The notes under the pieces were generated by a model. That model saw nothing but the letters and a program-made list of their open reading frames with translations. It had not been told where the DNA came from and ran no database searches. A stretch of DNA of 64,000 bases from Ramlibacter tataouinensis (GTDB lineage Bacteria; Pseudomonadota; Gammaproteobacteria; Burkholderiales; Burkholderiaceae_C). Every line of letters begins with the position of its first letter. Position 1 is the first letter of the stretch. The stretch spans positions 4,737,001 to 4,801,000 of the forward strand of contig NZ_CP010951.1 of NCBI RefSeq assembly GCF_001580455.1, written 5' to 3'. A program made the position numbers and the translations under genes. Of the stretch, positions 42,827 through 50,694 are shown in pieces.

Positions 42827-44530
42827 TTAGAAGGTGGTCTTGAAGGTGAGGCTCACGAAGCCCCGGTCTTTCAGGAAGGTGGTCAGGCCGTTGGTGGCGG
42901 TGACCGCGGTTCCGTTGTCCTTGTAGCGGCCGACGAAGTCGATGTACTTCAGGTCGAAGCGGTACTTCTGTTGCACGTCGGCGCCCAGGCCGACGCTGTA
43001 GTTGCCGAGGCCCTCGTTGCCGCCGAACACGGTCGCGGCGTTGCCCGACAGTCCGATAGCGTAGGTGACGGGCGCCGACAGGTCCACACCCGGGAATACC
43101 TGATACCAGGTCGGGGTGAAGCCCAGGCTCGTGCCCACGTAGTCCTTGGTGGAGCAGCCGTTCCATTTGTCGGCATTGGCGCCGCTGCAATTGGCCGAGA
43201 AGCCGAGGGCATTGAACAGGTTGTTGCCGCTGCGCACCTTGGTCCACTGCGACCACTGGAGTTCGGCGATCCAGGTGGCCTGGTCGAAGATCGGGGTCTT
43301 GTTGATCACGCCGGCGGCGTTCACCAGGGCGTGCAGCGTGTCGCCGCGCGCGCCCTTGGTCTCGCCCTGGGCCGGCAGGCCAACGGCGACGCCCAGCACC
43401 TGGCTCTGCAGCGGCGTGTTGTGGCGCGCCGAGAGTTCCGCACCAACGCTGATGCCGGCGATGTTCTTTGCCAGGCTGATGCCGTACAGGTCGATGTTGT
43501 CGGTGTAGATGAGGTTGTAGCGCGTGGTGCCTGCGCCGCCCTGGGTGATGAGCGTCTGCGGCAGCTTGTCGGCGAAGTTGCGGTAGTAGAAGCCCATCGT
43601 GCCGTCCAGCCACGCGGGACTCCAGCGCGCCGACAGGCCCCACTCGCCGCGCTGCTTGGGCTCGGACGGGGCGCCGCGGGTCGCGAAGCCCGCCGCCGGC
43701 GACAGGAACTGGCGGTCCGGTCCGTTGAAGACGAAGTCCACCGGCCCGAGGTAGGTGCCGCCTTCGGGGTAGCGCGCGGCTTCCCACTCCAGCATGTATT
43801 GGCCGGCGACGGACAGCGTGTCGGTCAGCTGCGCCTGGGCGGACAGCTGGTTCAGCGGACGGAACAGTTCCTTGGCCTCGGTACCGGGGGTGGCGAAGCC
43901 CTTCTGCAGGTCGAGCGGGTTCTGCGAGTAGGAAATGGAGTGCAGGTGGCCGCCGAGGAACAGCGATTCGCCCCAATAGAGCGTGTGGCGGCCGGCCTTG
44001 GCCTGCACGCCCACGTCACCCACGTCGAAGCCGCCGAACACGAAGGCATCGAGCAGTTCTCCCGAGCCACCGCGGTAGAAACGCTTGGTGTAGGCGCTGT
44101 AGTTGTTGCCGATGTAGCTGGGGATGTTGACCAGCGGCGGATTCGGATTGCTCTTGCTCTTGCCGTCATAGGCCGCGTCGTACCAGCCGGCGCCGCTCAC
44201 GCGGAAGCCATAGCGCTTCTTGTAGATGACGTCCAGCTCCGACAGCAGGTCCAGGCGCTGCGCCACGGAGTCGCCCTTGTCGAAGCTGTAGGTGCCTTCG
44301 TCGGACAGTGCCGAGTTGCCGATCTTCTGATCGCGCTCTTCCACGCGGGTGGCGAAGTTGGCGCGGACGGTGTTGTCCCAGCGAACCGACAGGTCCGGGT
44401 TCCCGGTGTCGAATTCGAAGGCCTGGGCTGTGCCGCAGGCCACCACGAGCATGGCGGCGGCTGCAACGGCGTTGAGTTTGCCGCCGCTCAGCGGGGCGCG
44501 TCCCCGGGCGGGGAATTGGTATTGGCTCAC
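42827..44530 (-). CDS. DUF1302 outer-membrane beta-barrel-like protein
   Basis: 567 aa from GTG 44530, chosen because AGGAG lies 6 nt upstream; a TTG at 44554 would add eight residues without a site. Signal peptide (LNAVAAAAMLVVACGTAQA) then FEFDTGNPDLSVRWDNTVRANFATRVEERD and alternating hydrophobic strands to a C-terminal aromatic, VSLTFKTTF, typical of outer-membrane barrels. It is the first gene of the envelope operon and likely the outer-membrane component or lipid acceptor. Confidence 0.9.
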   Translation of the reverse strand: MSQYQFPARGRAPLSGGKLNAVAAAAMLVVACGTAQAFEFDTGNPDLSVRWDNTVRANFATRVEERDQKIGNSALSDEGTYSFDKGDSVAQRLDLLSELDVIYKKRYGFRVSGAGWYDAAYDGKSKSNPNPPLVNIPSYIGNNYSAYTKRFYRGGSGELLDAFVFGGFDVGDVGVQAKAGRHTLYWGESLFLGGHLHSISYSQNPLDLQKGFATPGTEAKELFRPLNQLSAQAQLTDTLSVAGQYMLEWEAARYPEGGTYLGPVDFVFNGPDRQFLSPAAGFATRGAPSEPKQRGEWGLSARWSPAWLDGTMGFYYRNFADKLPQTLITQGGAGTTRYNLIYTDNIDLYGISLAKNIAGISVGAELSARHNTPLQSQVLGVAVGLPAQGETKGARGDTLHALVNAAGVINKTPIFDQATWIAELQWSQWTKVRSGNNLFNALGFSANCSGANADKWNGCSTKDYVGTSLGFTPTWYQVFPGVDLSAPVTYAIGLSGNAATVFGGNEGLGNYSVGLGADVQQKYRFDLKYIDFVGRYKDNGTAVTATNGLTTFLKDRGFVSLTFKTTF

Positions 44531-44676
44531 GGGATCTCCTCTGGGGGGTGTCAACTGCCGTCGCGCACCACGCGCGCCCCTGGCAGCACCGGAGGCGATT
44601 TTTTAAGACAGAGGGCCTCTATTCCCCCCTCTTGGGCGGGGGGCATGGGGTACTCCCGAGCTTGGTTTCGTAAGAA

Positions 44677-44690
44677 GCGGCTTCAGCCGC
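44677..44690 (-). terminator. Weak terminator-like hairpin after the tatD-ankyrin pair
   Basis: On the minus strand GCGGCT-GA-AGCCGC forms a 6-bp stem directly after the ankyrin gene, followed by TTCTTACG. The T-tract is poor, so termination efficiency is uncertain. It separates the tatD-ankyrin unit from the DUF1302 operon downstream. Confidence 0.4.
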
Positions 44691-44711
44691 GCTGATTCCG
44701 CAAAATTATTC

Positions 44712-45371
44712 TCACCGGCTGCCTGCCGGCTGGGCCGCCTTGAGGGCCGCGGAGATCAATTCGGCCGAGTCCCGGCGGTTGCCGCGGTGCGCGAAATCCA
44801 GTGCCGAGAGCCCTTGTTGGTTCTTCATCGTCGCGTCCGCCCCGGACTCCAGCAGCAGCTTGACCGCCTGCGGCGAGCCGTAGTGGGCGGCCATCATCAG
44901 CGGCGTGGTCCCGTTGGGAGACTCGGCGTCGATGTAGGCATGGCGGTCCAACAGCAGTTCGATGATCGCCAGGTGGCCGTTGGTTGCCGCGTAGTGCAAC
45001 GGGGCCCAGCCCGGCTTGTTGACGTCGGCCCCGCGCTCGATCAGCCGGCGCGCGACCTCCAGCTGCCCCCGCAGGCAGGCCATCATCAGCGGGCTTTCGT
45101 CCTGCGGCGTGCGCTTCTCGATGTCGGTCTTGGGCCAGTCGATCAGAACCCGGGCGGCCTTCAGCGAGCCGTCGCGCAGCGCCAGGTACAGGCCATCCAG
45201 GCCCTCGGGGCTGGGCGTGTTCGGGTCGAATCCGCGCTGGAGCAGGCGAGTGATCGTGCCCGGGTCATCCTGCTTCAAGGCAATGAAGAAGTCGTCATAG
45301 GAGCCCGCATTCGCCGACGAAATGCAAACAATGACAATGAGATAGACGAGCTTCTTCAGGTAACTTCTCAC
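44712..45371 (-). CDS. Exported ankyrin-repeat protein
   Basis: 219 aa from GTG 45371, which overlaps the tatD stop (GTGA). Signal peptide-like start (RSYLKKLVYLIVIVCISSANA). Five ankyrin repeats follow, for example ESPLMMACLRGQLEVARRLIERGADVN, APLHYAATNGHLAIIELLLDRHAYI and TTPLMMAAHYGSPQAVKLLLESGADA. It is a periplasmic protein-interaction scaffold. Coupling to tatD is a recurrent arrangement in related bacteria to my recollection; the partner is unknown. Confidence 0.9.
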   Translation of the reverse strand: MRSYLKKLVYLIVIVCISSANAGSYDDFFIALKQDDPGTITRLLQRGFDPNTPSPEGLDGLYLALRDGSLKAARVLIDWPKTDIEKRTPQDESPLMMACLRGQLEVARRLIERGADVNKPGWAPLHYAATNGHLAIIELLLDRHAYIDAESPNGTTPLMMAAHYGSPQAVKLLLESGADATMKNQQGLSALDFAHRGNRRDSAELISAALKAAQPAGSR

Positions 45372-46174
45372 ACCACAACTCCCTTGAACAGGCGCTCGAA
45401 ATTGTCGCTGGTGGCCTTGGCGACATCCTCCAGGGGCATCTTCCGGACCTCGGCGATCTGCCGGGCCACGTAGGGGACGTAGGACGGGTTGTTGGTCTTG
45501 CCGCGAAACGGCACCGGCGCGAGGTAGGGACTGTCGGTCTCGATCAACAGCCGGTCCGCGGGAACGAAGGCCGCGACATCCCGCAGGTCCTGCGCATTCT
45601 TGAAGGTGATGATGCCGGAGAAGGAGATGTAGAAGCCCAGGTCCAGCGCCGCCCGCGCGACCTCGGCGGTCTCGGTGAAGCAGTGGAACACCCCGCCGGC
45701 ACAACCGGCCGAGCCGTCCTCGCCCTCCTCCTTCAGGATGGCGATGGTGTCGGCCGAGGCGGCCCGGGTGTGGATGATCAGGGGCTTGCCCACCTGCCGG
45801 GCCGCGCGGATGTGGGTGCGAAAGCGCTGGCGCTGCCATTCCAGGTCGGCGATGCTGCGCCCGCCCTTGCGCTCGTCCATCTGGTAGTAATCGAGCCCGG
45901 TCTCGCCGATGGCGACCACACGCGGCAGGCCCGAGCGATCGACCAGGTCCTGCAGCCCGGGCTCGGTCACGCCCTCGTTGTCCGGATGCACGCCGACGCT
46001 GGCCCAGAAGTTGTCATAGGCCAGGGCCAGCCCGTGGACCGTTTCGAATTCTTCCAGGGTGGTGCAGATGCAAAGCGCCCGGTCGACCTGCGCACGCGCC
46101 ATGGCCTCGCGGATCTGGGGCAGCTCGGTCGCGAGCTCGGGAAAGGAAAGATGGCAATGGGAATCGACGAACAT
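45368..46174 (-). CDS. TatD/YcfH-family metal-dependent DNase-like hydrolase
   Basis: 268 aa, normal length. The N-terminal metal motif is VDSHCHLSF, with further ligands in IGETGLDYYQM (Glu), IIHTRAASADT (His), VFHCFTE (His) and IETDSPYLAPVPFRGK (Asp). TatD proteins are cytosolic metal-dependent 3'-5' exonucleases/deaminase-fold hydrolases; YcfH-type specificity is unproven. A MITE-like element lies just upstream. Confidence 0.93.
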   Translation of the reverse strand: MFVDSHCHLSFPELATELPQIREAMARAQVDRALCICTTLEEFETVHGLALAYDNFWASVGVHPDNEGVTEPGLQDLVDRSGLPRVVAIGETGLDYYQMDERKGGRSIADLEWQRQRFRTHIRAARQVGKPLIIHTRAASADTIAILKEEGEDGSAGCAGGVFHCFTETAEVARAALDLGFYISFSGIITFKNAQDLRDVAAFVPADRLLIETDSPYLAPVPFRGKTNNPSYVPYVARQIAEVRKMPLEDVAKATSDNFERLFKGVVV

Positions 46175-46252
46175 GCGCCAATGCTAAGGGCGCGGGGACG
46201 GCCGATTGCCCCAGCCGTGGGCGCGGCGCGCCCAAAGCCCGTGAACAGGCCC

Positions 46253-46526
46253 TAGTGTCCTGTCCCGCAAATAACTGGCATTTCGTTCGGATGCCTGCGG
46301 GGATGATCGGTGGGTGGCCAGAGGGGGTCAAGACTGGGTGTCTTGACCCCCTCTGGGCGCCCGCCGAGGGCCCCGCAGGCGCCGAACCCTTCGGGCTGCG
46401 CCGTATGGGGGCGCATGCCGCGTTGCGGCCACGGGTCAAGCCGCCCAGGCTTGACCCGCACCCGCGCCTTGCCTGCGCCCCCATACGGCGCAGCGAAATG
46501 TCAGTTATTTGCGGGACAGGACACTA
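46253..46526. mobile_element. MITE-like element with 31-bp terminal inverted repeats and TA flanks
   Basis: Terminal arms at 46255-46285 and 46494-46524 match at 30 of 31 positions and start GTGTCCTGTCCCGCAA. Each end is flanked by TA, as expected of Tc1/mariner-IS630-type target duplication. Inside are three perfect inverted pairs: a 16-bp hairpin at 46318-46333/46341-46356, a 19-bp pair at 46397-46415/46474-46492, and within it an 11-bp hairpin at 46432-46442/46448-46458. There is no transposase frame. The right end supplies the TAG stop of the adjacent pilZ gene (46524-46526). The rest of the interval to tatD holds nothing recognisable. Confidence 0.82.
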
Positions 46527-46892
46527 GATGGTCTGGGTGGGCCGCTCGGAGCCCAGGTGCGCCCCGAGGATCTGTTCGATCTTCGTCTTGAGCGCCTTCG
46601 ACTTGTCGTCGGCAGGAAACCGGATGCCCACGCCCTGGGTGCGGTTGGCCGCCGCCCGGGCCGGCGTGACCCAGGCCACCTTGCCGGCCACCGGGTAGCG
46701 CTGCAGGTCCTCGGGCAAGGACAGCAGCACGTACACGTCGTCCCCGAGCTTGTAGTCGCGCGTGGTCGGAATGAACATGCCGCCGTCGGCAAAGAGCGGA
46801 ATGTAGGCGGCGTAGAGCGCGGCTTTTTCCTTGATGGCCAGCTGGATGACGCTGGGCCGCGGCGCGGTGGATGCAGCTGGTGGAGTACTCAT
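46524..46892 (-). CDS. pilZ: Type IV pilus-associated PilZ-domain protein
   Basis: 122 aa from ATG 46892 (ATGA overlap with holB). Single PilZ domain: VIQLAIKEKAALYAAYIPLFADGGMFIPTTRDYKLGDDVYVLLSLPEDLQRYPVAGKVAWVTP, and GVGIRFPADD. The canonical c-di-GMP-binding RxxxR motif is not evident, as in the PilZ of type IV pili, which works with PilB/FimX. The C-terminus ends ERPTQTI and its stop codon lies at the edge of the MITE-like element. The tmk-holB-pilZ order is common in this order of bacteria. Confidence 0.88.
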   Translation of the reverse strand: MSTPPAASTAPRPSVIQLAIKEKAALYAAYIPLFADGGMFIPTTRDYKLGDDVYVLLSLPEDLQRYPVAGKVAWVTPARAAANRTQGVGIRFPADDKSKALKTKIEQILGAHLGSERPTQTI

Positions 46893-47890
46893 CGGTTCAG
46901 GCCCGAGTGTAGGGCCGAGCGGGCCCGGCTCACAAGCGCCTCGAACAGCAGGCCTGCGTTGAACGGGTGTTCGACCGTGCGAAAGGTCGCAGCCAGTTCG
47001 CGCGACCAGCCACCCAGCGCTGCTTGGGAAGGCGCCGGCGGCAGGTCCTTGGCTTCGAAGAACCGGGGCGCCGCGCCGCAGCCGGCGGCCATCAGGTCGT
47101 GGCATAACTTCAACAGTCCGTCCACGGCCTGGGCCGGCGTCCAGCCGGCGATCGCGCCGACGTCGCCGCGCGCCATGGCCTGCGGCAGCGCAGCCCAGCG
47201 CCGGGCATCGATGCCGGCGCGAGAATACGCCAGCGCGTCCTCGGGCCGGCCGCCGGCCGCGCGCAGCAGAGGCGCCACGTCGGTCGCGGCCACGCCCTGC
47301 TCCTGCAGCCAGCGCACAGCGTCCGGTTCGCCGGGCCAGGCCATGGTGTGCGCCATGCATCGGCTGCGGATCGTGGGCAGCAGTTGGTGCGCCGCTTCGC
47401 TGGCCAGCACGAAGCGGGCGTCGCCCGGGGGCTCTTCCAGCGTCTTCAGCAGCGCATTGGCGGTGAACGCGTTCATGCGCTCGGCCGGATACACCAGCAC
47501 CACCTTGCCGCGTCCCCGCCCGCTGGTGCGCTGCGCGAACTCGATCGCATCGCGCATGGCTTCGATCCGGATCTCGCGGCTGGGCTTGCGCTTCTTGTCG
47601 TCGATCTCGGCTTGGGCCTTTTCACTCAGGGGCCAGCCCAGCGCCATCATGGCCGTCTCCGGCATCAGCACCGCCAGGTCGGCGTGCGTGCGGACCTCGA
47701 TCGCATGGCAGCTTTCGCAGGCCCCGCAGGCGCCCGCGGGGCTGGGCTGCTCGCACAGCCAGGCGCGCGCCAGCGCCAGCGCCAGGGTGTATTGCCCCAG
47801 TCCGGAAGGTCCTTGCAGCAGCAAGGCATGGCCGCGCTGCGCCAGCAGGCGCTGCGCCTGGGCCGCGATCCACGGGGCCACACCGCTCAC
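46889..47890 (-). CDS. holB: DNA polymerase III delta' subunit
   Basis: 333 aa from GTG 47890, overlapping the tmk stop as GTGA. The AAA fold shows LLLQGPSGLGQYTLALALA, where the Walker A lysine is replaced by Gln, as ATP binding is not needed in delta'. The zinc module is CGACESCHAIEVRTHADL. ALLKTLEEPPGDARFVLAS and LPTIRSRC are clamp-loader motifs. It is part of the replisome clamp loader. The pilZ start overlaps its end. Confidence 0.94.
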   Translation of the reverse strand: MSGVAPWIAAQAQRLLAQRGHALLLQGPSGLGQYTLALALARAWLCEQPSPAGACGACESCHAIEVRTHADLAVLMPETAMMALGWPLSEKAQAEIDDKKRKPSREIRIEAMRDAIEFAQRTSGRGRGKVVLVYPAERMNAFTANALLKTLEEPPGDARFVLASEAAHQLLPTIRSRCMAHTMAWPGEPDAVRWLQEQGVAATDVAPLLRAAGGRPEDALAYSRAGIDARRWAALPQAMARGDVGAIAGWTPAQAVDGLLKLCHDLMAAGCGAAPRFFEAKDLPPAPSQAALGGWSRELAATFRTVEHPFNAGLLFEALVSRARSALHSGLNR

Positions 47891-48522
47891 GACAGCCACC
47901 CGCGCTCGCGCACGCAGCGCAGCACGTCCTGCCAGACGGCATCGCGGGGCTGGTCGCCGTCGATGCGGCCGAAGCGGGCGGGATCGGCCGCGGCGCGCCG
48001 GCCGTAGCCAGCGGCCACGCGGGTGAAGAATTCGACCGGCTGCGACTCGAACTTGTCCGGCACGCGCGCGCCGGCCAGGCGCTGGGCCGCGATGGCCGGG
48101 TCCAGTTCGAACAGCAGCGTCAGGTCGGGCTCGCGCAGCGCCGCGTGGTGTGTCGCCTGCACCCAGCGCTCGAGCTGGGACAGCACCGACCAGTCGAAGC
48201 CCCGTCCGCCGCCCTGGTAGGCGAAGGTCGCGTCGGTGAAACGGTCGCACAGGACCACGTCGCCGCGCGCCAGTGCCGGCTCGATCACCTGCAGCAGGTG
48301 ATCGCGCCGGGCCGCGAACATCACCAGTGCTTCGGTCAGCGCGTCCATGGGTTCGTTCAGCGCCAGCGCGCGCAGCTTTTCGGCCAGCGGCGTGCCGCCC
48401 GGCTCGCGCGTCAGCGTGACCGCCCTGCCCTGCGCCCGGAAGGCCTCGGCCAGCGCCTGCACATGGCTGGACTTGCCCGCGCCGTCGATGCCTTCGAAAC
48501 TGATGAACAGGCCGCGGGTCAT
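47887..48522 (-). CDS. tmk: Thymidylate kinase
   Basis: 211 aa. P-loop FEGIDGAGKSSH at residues 9-20, TREPGGTPLAEKLR (the DRX/TREPGG dTMP loop), CDRFTDATFAYQGGGRG and the LID region. It phosphorylates dTMP to dTDP. ATG 48522 overlaps the stop of the repeated 66-bp cassette, whose GGAGG serves as its ribosome-binding site. Confidence 0.95.
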   Translation of the reverse strand: MTRGLFISFEGIDGAGKSSHVQALAEAFRAQGRAVTLTREPGGTPLAEKLRALALNEPMDALTEALVMFAARRDHLLQVIEPALARGDVVLCDRFTDATFAYQGGGRGFDWSVLSQLERWVQATHHAALREPDLTLLFELDPAIAAQRLAGARVPDKFESQPVEFFTRVAAGYGRRAAADPARFGRIDGDQPRDAVWQDVLRCVRERGWLS

Positions 48523-48584
48523 TCGGAAACCTCCGCCCTGCGGGCTGCGGTGCTATGAGCCTTCGGAGCGGCCGTGCGGCTCAT
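48519..48584 (-). repeat. 66-bp gene-junction cassette, copy B (21-codon ORF between mltG and tmk)
   Basis: On the minus strand ATGA at 48584-48581 overlaps the mltG stop and ATGA at 48522-48519 overlaps the tmk start. One frame of 21 codons joins them: MSR, TAAPKAH, STAARRAEV, SE, stop. It differs from the ccmC-ccmD copy at five bases, four of which change the peptide (S/R, G/S, F/S, K/E) and one is silent. It brings the GGAGG site for tmk. Unrelated gene surroundings show that the unit itself, not a gene family, is repeated. Confidence 0.85.
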
Positions 48585-49576
48585 TGCTTGCGTTGGTATT
48601 TGTTGACGGCGCGATTATGCTCGTCGAGGCTCGAGCTGAACTGGCTGCTGCCGTCGCCGCGCGCCACGAAGTACAGCGCGCCGCCCGGCGCCGGCTGCAC
48701 CGCGGCCAGCAACGAGGCCCGCCCCGGCATGGCGATGGGCGTCGGTGGCAAGCCGGCGCGCGTGTAGGTGTTCCAGGGCGTGTCGGTCTGCAGGTCTTTC
48801 TTGCGCAGGTTGCCGTCGAAGGACGGGCCGATGCCGTAGATGACCGTCGGGTCGGTCTGCAGCGGCATGCCCACCCGCAGCCGGTTATTGAACACCGCGG
48901 CCACCAGCGGCCGGTCGGCCGCCCGGCCGGTCTCTTTCTCGATGATGCTGGCCAGGATCAGCGCTTCATCCGGCGTCTTGGCCGCGGTTTGCGGCGAGCG
49001 CTGGGCCCAGGCCTCGGCCAGCCGCTTGTCCATCGCGCGCATGGCCCGCCGCAGCACCGCCACGTCGCTGGAGCCCTTGGCATAGTTGTAGGTCTCCGGA
49101 AAGAATCGTCCTTCCGGATGCTGGCCGGCACGCCCGAGCAGGCCCATCACGGCCTCGTCGCTCAGTCCGCGCGTTTCGGGCTTGAGCGCCTCCGCCTTGT
49201 CCAGCGCCGCGCGCACCTGCCGGAAGTTCCAGCCCTCGACCATGGTCACCGCGCGCAGGGTCTCCTCGCCGCGCGCCAGCTTGGCCAGCAGGGTCGTGGG
49301 GGTGATGCCCGCTTCCAGCTCGTAGCTGCCGGCCTTGATCAACCGTCCCTGGCCCGAAACACGGAACCAGAGGTAGAGCAGGTCGGGCTGAACGTCGACG
49401 CCGGCATCCTTCACCGCCTGTGCGACATTGCGCGGCAGCGTGCCGGGTTCGATCGATAGGTCCACAGGCGGCGCGGCCATGCGCAGGGGCTGGTTCACCC
49501 ACCACAGGCCCCAACCCGCCGCAGCGGCACCCATCAGGACCATCAGGAAGAAAACCGTCAGAAAGAAGCGACGCAT
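48581..49576 (-). CDS. mltG: Endolytic peptidoglycan transglycosylase MltG
   Basis: 331 aa. An N-terminal membrane helix (FFLTVFFLMVLMGAAAAGWGLWW) anchors a LysM-like and YceG domain. The catalytic Glu is probably E213 in ILASIIEKETG. EGRFFPETY, NNRLRVGMPLQTDPTVIYG and NTYTRAGLPPTPIAMPGRASLLA are conserved. It cuts nascent glycan strands to end elongation. Classic neighbour of tmk and divergent from ygfZ. Confidence 0.95.
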   Translation of the reverse strand: MRRFFLTVFFLMVLMGAAAAGWGLWWVNQPLRMAAPPVDLSIEPGTLPRNVAQAVKDAGVDVQPDLLYLWFRVSGQGRLIKAGSYELEAGITPTTLLAKLARGEETLRAVTMVEGWNFRQVRAALDKAEALKPETRGLSDEAVMGLLGRAGQHPEGRFFPETYNYAKGSSDVAVLRRAMRAMDKRLAEAWAQRSPQTAAKTPDEALILASIIEKETGRAADRPLVAAVFNNRLRVGMPLQTDPTVIYGIGPSFDGNLRKKDLQTDTPWNTYTRAGLPPTPIAMPGRASLLAAVQPAPGGALYFVARGDGSSQFSSSLDEHNRAVNKYQRKQ

Positions 49577-49636
49577 CGACAGTGTGGACGGGCCAAGGGC
49601 CCTGGCCCTACGACTCCAGGTGAAATGACCGGACCA

Positions 49637-49785
49637 TCATAATTCAGCGATGCAACGCCCGGCGATCTTTAGTTTCTCCTCTAGAGAATGACGGTCTTGC
49701 TACGGTTTTCATAGCGGGGTGTGCCGTAAATGTGCCGTGGCATTTTTTAGTGGAAATTCGTAGCGGTAGTCATAATTCAGCGATG
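49637..49785. repeat. 16-bp direct repeat flanking a 117-bp insert at the ygfZ start
   Basis: TCATAATTCAGCGATG occurs perfectly at 49637-49652 and 49770-49785; the second copy contains the ygfZ start codon. The 117 bp between them are richer in A/T than the surroundings and contain GTGCCGTAAATGTGCCGTGG. The first copy also has an ATG, but its frame stops after 13 codons. This looks like a duplicated insertion site with a remnant inside. Confidence 0.7.
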
Positions 49786-50694
49786 ACATCTGTCCTCAAC
49801 GGTGTAACACCCCTGCCGCACCTGGGTGTGGTCGCGGTCGCGGGCGAGGACGCGGCCAGCTTCCTCCAGGGCCAGTTGACCAACGACTTCGCGCTGCTCG
49901 GGCCAGGCCAGGCGCGGCTGGCTGCGTACTGCACGGCCAAGGGGCGCATGCAGGCGAGCTTCATCGGCTTCAAGCGCAGCCCGACGGAAATCCTGTTGGT
50001 GATGAGCCGCGACATCCTGCCGGCGACGCTCAAGCGCCTGTCGATGTTCGTGCTGCGCGCCAAGGCCAAGCTGCGCGATGCCTCCGCCGAGTTCGAGCTT
50101 CGCGGCCTGGCCGGCGAAGCGGCGCGCACCCTGGTCGCGCATTCGCCCTGGGAGCTGGTCCAGCAAGGCAGCGCCGCCCTCGTCGCCCTCTATCCCGCGG
50201 ACGGTCAGCCCCGTGCGCTGTGGTTGACGCCGGCCGGCGAGGCGGCGCCATCCACCGGCGTCCTCGATCCGGCCCTGTGGGCCTGGAGCGAGGTCCGCAG
50301 CGGCGTCGCCACCGTCACCGCCCCCATCGTCGAAGCCTTCGTGCCCCAGATGCTGAACTACGAATCCATCGGCGGGGTCAACTTCAAGAAGGGCTGCTAT
50401 CCGGGACAGGAAGTGGTGGCGCGCAGCCAGTTTCGCGGCACGCTCAAGCGCCGGGCCTACCTCGCGCACGCGGAAGAAAAACTGGTGGCCGGCCAGGAGT
50501 TGTTCCACGACTCCGATCCCAGCCAGCCCTGCGGCCTGGTCGCGCAGGCCGCGGCCGCGCCCACCGGCGGCTGGGACGCCATCGTCTCCCTGCAGACCAT
50601 CGCCGCCGAGTCGGGCCGCGTGAGCGCCGGTGCCGCGCAAGGACCGGCCTTGCGCATCTCACCGCCGCCCTATCCCCTGCTCGCCGACATCTAG
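49783..50694 (+). CDS. ygfZ: YgfZ/GcvT-domain folate-binding protein
   Basis: 303 aa from ATG 49783. The family signature is K203-G-C-Y-x-G-Q-E in FKKGCYPGQEVVARSQFRG, with the essential Cys205. Start LGVVAVAGEDAASFLQGQLTNDF and ending with the GcvT C-terminal barrel. It uses a folate to help Fe-S cluster protein repair/assembly. The stop TAG lies in CTAG shared with the stop of the convergent ligase gene (50691-50694). Confidence 0.93.
   Translation: MTSVLNGVTPLPHLGVVAVAGEDAASFLQGQLTNDFALLGPGQARLAAYCTAKGRMQASFIGFKRSPTEILLVMSRDILPATLKRLSMFVLRAKAKLRDASAEFELRGLAGEAARTLVAHSPWELVQQGSAALVALYPADGQPRALWLTPAGEAAPSTGVLDPALWAWSEVRSGVATVTAPIVEAFVPQMLNYESIGGVNFKKGCYPGQEVVARSQFRGTLKRRAYLAHAEEKLVAGQELFHDSDPSQPCGLVAQAAAAPTGGWDAIVSLQTIAAESGRVSAGAAQGPALRISPPPYPLLADI

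Noticed and set aside
46253..46526. CRISPR or integron attC-like repeat
   Set aside because: There is one element with terminal inverted arms, not a series of direct repeats with spacers, and no integrase or cas gene nearby.
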